Shown piece by piece: positions 61,027 to 64,000 of a stretch of DNA of 64,000 nucleotides (within the stretch, counting starts at the first letter, position 1; every line of letters starts with the position of its first letter). The notes beneath the pieces are model-generated. The model was not told the DNA's origin. It worked only from the letters and a program-made list of their open reading frames with translations, and did not search any database. Source of the DNA: JAGVSZ01 sp035456405 (GTDB lineage: Bacteria; Pseudomonadota; Gammaproteobacteria; Burkholderiales; SG8-39); assembly GCA_035456405.1 (NCBI GenBank), contig DATIDG010000032.1:23810-87809 (forward strand), given 5' to 3'. Made by a program: the position numbers and the translations under genes.

Positions 61027-62157
61027 ATGCGCAAACCTCGATTCACGACCGGCGCGCTCGGGGGCCTCGGCCTTGCGCTGATCGCCACGCTCGCTCATGG
61101 CGCCGGCAACGAGATCGTGATCGGACAGACGATCGCGCTCACCGGCGGGCAGGCGGAGCACGGAAAGGCGGTGCAACTCGGCGCCCGCGTCTGCATCGAC
61201 AGGGTCAACGCGGCCGGCGGCGTGCACGGCCGCAAGATCGTGCTCACGACGTTCGACGACGCGGGGAGCGCGGCGAAGGCCGCCGAGAACACCGCGATAC
61301 TGATCGACCGCGAGCACGTGCTCGCGGTGTTCGGCGGCATCGAGGGCGGGCCCTGCGTGGCCAGCATGCGCGTGGCGACGGAGAAGCGCGTGCCGCTCGT
61401 CGCCTGCCTCGCCGGGTCGCCCGAGATGCGCGATCCGTTCAACCGCTACGTCTTTCCCGTGCGCGCGGCGCATTACAGCGAGTTCGAGCGGCTCGTCGAG
61501 CTGTCGGTCGAATCCGGGGGGCGCAGGATCGGATTTCTGCACTCGGACAGCGAGACCGGCCGCAAGCACCTGGCGAACGTCCGGAAGCTGCTCGCCCGTC
61601 ACAATCTGGACGTGGCCGCCGCGATCGTGATCCCGAACGAGAAGCCCGACGCAAGAAAGATTGCGGACCAGATCGCCGCGGCGAAGATCGATGTCGTTTT
61701 CAACCACGGGTCCTATGCGCTGTACGGCGAGGTCGTGAGGGAGATGAAAGCCCGCGGCGCCGACACGCGCTTCATGGCCGTGAACTCCGGCGCGCAACAG
61801 ATGGCGCGCATGCTCGGCAAGGATGCGCACGGCGTCATCTTCACGCAGGTCGTGCCGTTCCCCTGGAGCGCGACGCCGCCGGTGGTCGCGGAGCACCGGG
61901 CGGCGCTCAAGGCGACGGAATCGAACGCGGAGCCCTCGTTCAGCAGTCTCGAGGGCTTCATCAGTGCGAAGGTGCTCGTCGCGGGGCTGCAGCGCGCGCC
62001 GGCACGGCTGTCGCGCGAAGACCTGATCGCCGGTCTCGAACAGCTCGGGAGCTACGACGCAGGCGGGCTCACGGTCAGTTTCGGGCCCGGGTCGCGCACC
62101 GGCGCGACTCTCGTCGACACCGTGCTCGCGACCGGAACCGGGCGGTTCGTGCGCTGA
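61027..62157 (+). CDS. Branched-chain-amino-acid-type ABC substrate-binding protein, unlinked
   Basis: A 376-residue type-I periplasmic binding protein with a Sec signal (TGALGGLGLALIATLAHGA). The opening IVIGQTIALTGGQAEHGKAVQLG is typical of LivK/LivJ-like proteins of betaproteobacteria. FGGIEGGPCVASMRVATEK and FIGFLHSD-like blocks follow. No permease or ATPase genes are adjacent, so it may serve a transporter elsewhere or act in sensing. AGGAGA precedes the ATG by ten bases, and a terminator follows 63 bases after the stop. Confidence 0.87.
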   Translation: MRKPRFTTGALGGLGLALIATLAHGAGNEIVIGQTIALTGGQAEHGKAVQLGARVCIDRVNAAGGVHGRKIVLTTFDDAGSAAKAAENTAILIDREHVLAVFGGIEGGPCVASMRVATEKRVPLVACLAGSPEMRDPFNRYVFPVRAAHYSEFERLVELSVESGGRRIGFLHSDSETGRKHLANVRKLLARHNLDVAAAIVIPNEKPDARKIADQIAAAKIDVVFNHGSYALYGEVVREMKARGADTRFMAVNSGAQQMARMLGKDAHGVIFTQVVPFPWSATPPVVAEHRAALKATESNAEPSFSSLEGFISAKVLVAGLQRAPARLSREDLIAGLEQLGSYDAGGLTVSFGPGSRTGATLVDTVLATGTGRFVR

Positions 62158-62220
62158 CCGGGCAACTCACGCGGCACCCGCCTTTTCGGATCGTCTCGCC
62201 GTTCGAGGTCCGTAGCCACA

Positions 62221-62239
62221 GGGGCAATCGCCCCTTTTT
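62221..62239 (+). terminator. Rho-independent terminator after the binding-protein gene
   Basis: GGGGC-aatc-GCCCC (62221-62234) is followed by TTTTT. The stem is short but fully paired. It separates the binding-protein transcript from the oxygenase/alkB pair. Confidence 0.75.
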
Positions 62240-62317
62240 GCATCGATGTATGCGAGTTCGAGGGCAAGACCCGGATGGCAGCGCTTCCCGCCGGCGGCTA
62301 CATTTCGGCCATCGATC

Positions 62318-63097
62318 ATGCCGGGTCGAAAGAAAGCAAGACGATCACGAGGCATCGCGCCGGTGGCGCGAGCACGAGAATCCGCTTTGTCGAATGAGGC
62401 GGGGCGGGTAAGGTCGATCGACTGGGATCGCGTCTCGAAAGACCTCGACACCAGAGGCAGCGGGGTGATCGAGCGCTTGTTGACCCCGGCCGAATGCGAC
62501 GCCCTGGCGATGCTGTATCCGATCGACGAGGCCTTCCGCAGCCACGTGCTGATGGAGCGGCACGGTTTCGGGCGTGGAGAGTACAAGTACTTTGCCTATC
62601 CGCTGCCCGACCTGGTGGCCGGTCTGCGCACGGCTATCTACCCGAACCTGGCGCCGATCGCCAATCGCTGGAACGCGGCGATGGGCATCAAGGTCCGCTA
62701 CCCTGCGAAGCACGCGGATTTCATCGTGCGTTGCCATGCGGCGGGCCAGCTCCGCCCGACGCCGCTGCTGCTGCAGTACGGCCCGGACGACTACAACTGC
62801 CTGCATCAGGATCTGTACGGCGAGCGCGTCTTCCCGCTCCAGGTGGCGATCCTGCTGTCCGAGCCCGGGCGGGACTTCGCGGGCGGCGAATTCGTGGTCA
62901 CCGAGCAGCGTCCGCGCATGCAGTCGCGACCGGAAGTGGTGCCGCTGCGCCAGGGCGACGCGGTGGTATTCGCCGTCCATCACCGTCCGGTGCAGGGCAC
63001 GCGCGGCGTGTACCGGGTCAATCTCCGCCATGGCGTGAGCCGCGTACGCTCGGGGCATCGCCACACGCTGGGGATCATCTTCCACGATGCGACGTGA
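62318..63097 (+). CDS. 2-oxoglutarate/Fe(II)-dependent dioxygenase
   Basis: A 259-residue double-stranded beta-helix oxygenase. The iron triad is visible as HQD (His163, Asp165) in CLHQDLYGERVFPL and a His in VFAVHHRPVQG (222). An Arg near RSGHRHTLGIIFHDA may bind 2-oxoglutarate. The first 50 residues are basic and variable; the ATG at 62318 is preferred, but an earlier in-frame start at 62246 is possible. It lies ten bases before alkB on the same strand, so a role in alkylation repair or a related modification is inferred. Confidence 0.83.
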   Translation: MPGRKKARRSRGIAPVARARESALSNEAGRVRSIDWDRVSKDLDTRGSGVIERLLTPAECDALAMLYPIDEAFRSHVLMERHGFGRGEYKYFAYPLPDLVAGLRTAIYPNLAPIANRWNAAMGIKVRYPAKHADFIVRCHAAGQLRPTPLLLQYGPDDYNCLHQDLYGERVFPLQVAILLSEPGRDFAGGEFVVTEQRPRMQSRPEVVPLRQGDAVVFAVHHRPVQGTRGVYRVNLRHGVSRVRSGHRHTLGIIFHDAT

Positions 63098-63107
63098 AGG
63101 CGCCTGA

Positions 63108-63761
63108 ATGACGAAGGACCTGTTCGAACTCGACGGCGAGGTCGAAGCGCGGCAGGAGCAATTGGGACCGGGCGCCGTCGTGCTGCGCGGCTTTGCCCGA
63201 TCGGACGAAGCCGCGCTCCTGGCCGCGCTGCAGGACGTGATCGCGCAGGCACCGTTTCGCCACATGGTCACGCCGGGCGGGTTTCGCATGTCGATCGCGA
63301 TGACGAACTGCGGCGCCTTCGGCTGGGTCACGGACCTGACCGGCTATCGCTACGATGCGGTGGACCCGGAGAGCGGTCGCAGCTGGCCGCGGATGCCGGG
63401 GTCCTTTCTGCGGCTCGCGCAGGGCGCTGCGGCGCAGGCCGGCTTCGACGGGTTCGCGCCCGATGCCTGCCTGATCAATCGCTACGAGCCGGGCGCGAGG
63501 CTGTCGCTGCACCAGGACCGGAACGAACGCGACTTCGGCGCGCCCATCGTCTCCGTTTCGCTCGGAATCCCGGCTGTGTTCGTGTTCGGCGGCTTGAAGA
63601 GAGCCGACCGGGCGACGCGCGTGCCGCTGGCGCACGGCGACGTGGTGGTGTGGGGTGGGCCGGCCCGGCTTCGCTATCACGGCGTACTACCCCTCAAGGC
63701 GGGACATCACCCGTCGGTGGGCGCGCATCGCATCAACCTGACGTTCCGCAAGGCGGCCTGA
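63108..63761 (+). CDS. alkB: DNA oxidative demethylase AlkB
   Basis: A 217-residue AlkB. It has the nucleotide-flip/lid region (GGFRMSIAMTNCGAFGWVTD), the iron motif LSLHQDRNERD (His135, Asp137) and YHGVLP (His191), and 2-oxoglutarate Arg in GAHRINLTFR (Arg208). It removes 1-methyladenine and 3-methylcytosine lesions from DNA. It is co-directional with the upstream 2OG oxygenase across a ten-base gap. All catalytic residues are present and the length is normal. Confidence 0.93.
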   Translation: MTKDLFELDGEVEARQEQLGPGAVVLRGFARSDEAALLAALQDVIAQAPFRHMVTPGGFRMSIAMTNCGAFGWVTDLTGYRYDAVDPESGRSWPRMPGSFLRLAQGAAAQAGFDGFAPDACLINRYEPGARLSLHQDRNERDFGAPIVSVSLGIPAVFVFGGLKRADRATRVPLAHGDVVVWGGPARLRYHGVLPLKAGHHPSVGAHRINLTFRKAA

Positions 63762-63869
63762 GGGACCGCGCCCGCGCGGATGGCGTGGGCGCCGTCGTCG
63801 AGCCGCTGCCTGGCCTGGTCGGAGACCCGGACTGGCCGGCGCGGTAAGCCGTCCTTCGCCCTAGCAGCC

Positions 63870-63998
63870 TGATGCAAAAGCTACGGAAATGACGTCCTTC
63901 GAGCTTGTTGAACTGCTTCGAAGGAGTGCCCGACCACTCTTGCGGTCTCGATCTGCTGTTCTTGCTCTCGATTCGTGATGCAAAAGGTGCATTTTTGC
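63870..63998 (+). repeat. Direct and inverted short repeats at the window end
   Basis: TGATGCAAAAG occurs at 63870-63880 and again at 63976-63986; the second copy continues into an imperfect inverted run GCAAAA...TTTTGC. CCTTCGA/TCGAAGG (63896-63902 and 63918-63924) forms another inverted pair. G+C falls compared with the neighbouring gene. This could be the edge of an insertion sequence or a repeat that continues beyond the window. Confidence 0.35.
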
Positions 63999-64000
63999 GT

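Overview
The window is G+C-rich DNA (near 70% by eye) with frequent GTG and TTG starts and tight ATGA gene overlaps. It looks like a chromosomal segment of a betaproteobacterium of Burkholderiales or Rhodocyclales type. The evidence is a urtABCDE urea transporter with an NtrC/sigma-54 promoter, an intracellular polyhydroxyalkanoate depolymerase with a Cys nucleophile, several exported proteins of families common in that class, and no phage or plasmid genes. I saw no rRNA, tRNA or CRISPR array.

Layout. 1-1.4 kb: two rubrerythrin-type ferritin-like proteins, the second with a histone-H1-like basic tail and an FNR-type box upstream. 1.4-7.9 kb: a nucleobase operon with a cytosine-deaminase-like amidohydrolase, a three-subunit molybdenum hydroxylase and a uracil-type NCS2 permease, closed by a terminator. 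7.9-17.3 kb: a LysR regulator, then urtABCDE-ureD plus an alpha/beta hydrolase and a lipoprotein, with no urease structural genes. 18-30.3 kb: a nine-gene operon with hyuA, hyuB, a ring-opening amidohydrolase (barbiturase/cyanurate hydrolase family), a three-part ABC importer, fdrA (allF-like), a DUF1116 gene (allG-like) and an amidase. 30-39.7 kb: housekeeping and transport genes, a gamma-carbonic-anhydrase-like gene, an HpaI-type aldolase, an enoyl-CoA hydratase and two MFS transporters. 40-48.2 kb: a ThDP enzyme, an amidohydrolase, a flavin monooxygenase, an acyl-CoA ligase, an EamA transporter and PHA depolymerase. 48.2-58.4 kb: small exported and membrane genes, two broken genes and a DUF1326/DUF2182 pair that looks acquired. 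58.5-63.8 kb: an MFS exporter, an FAH-family hydrolase, an orphan substrate-binding protein, and a 2OG oxygenase next to alkB.

The strongest theme is nitrogen scavenging from pyrimidines, cyclic ureides and urea. Uracil could enter through the NCS2 permease and be oxidised to barbiturate by the molybdenum hydroxylase, and the ring could be opened by the barbiturase-family enzyme. FdrA and DUF1116 are homologues of E. coli AllF and AllG (oxamate transcarbamylase). The chemical parallel between oxalurate and ureidomalonate suggests an untested route in which ureidomalonate is split to malonamate and carbamoyl phosphate, with the amidase then releasing ammonia. The urea system, under an evident NtrC/sigma-54 promoter, fits the same nitrogen-limitation setting.

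A second notable signal is a family of four intergenic inverted-repeat elements. Two are built on a CACAGAG unit and two on a CGCAAAG unit. All four lie between co-directional genes, and their right ends sit at or near the start of the downstream gene.
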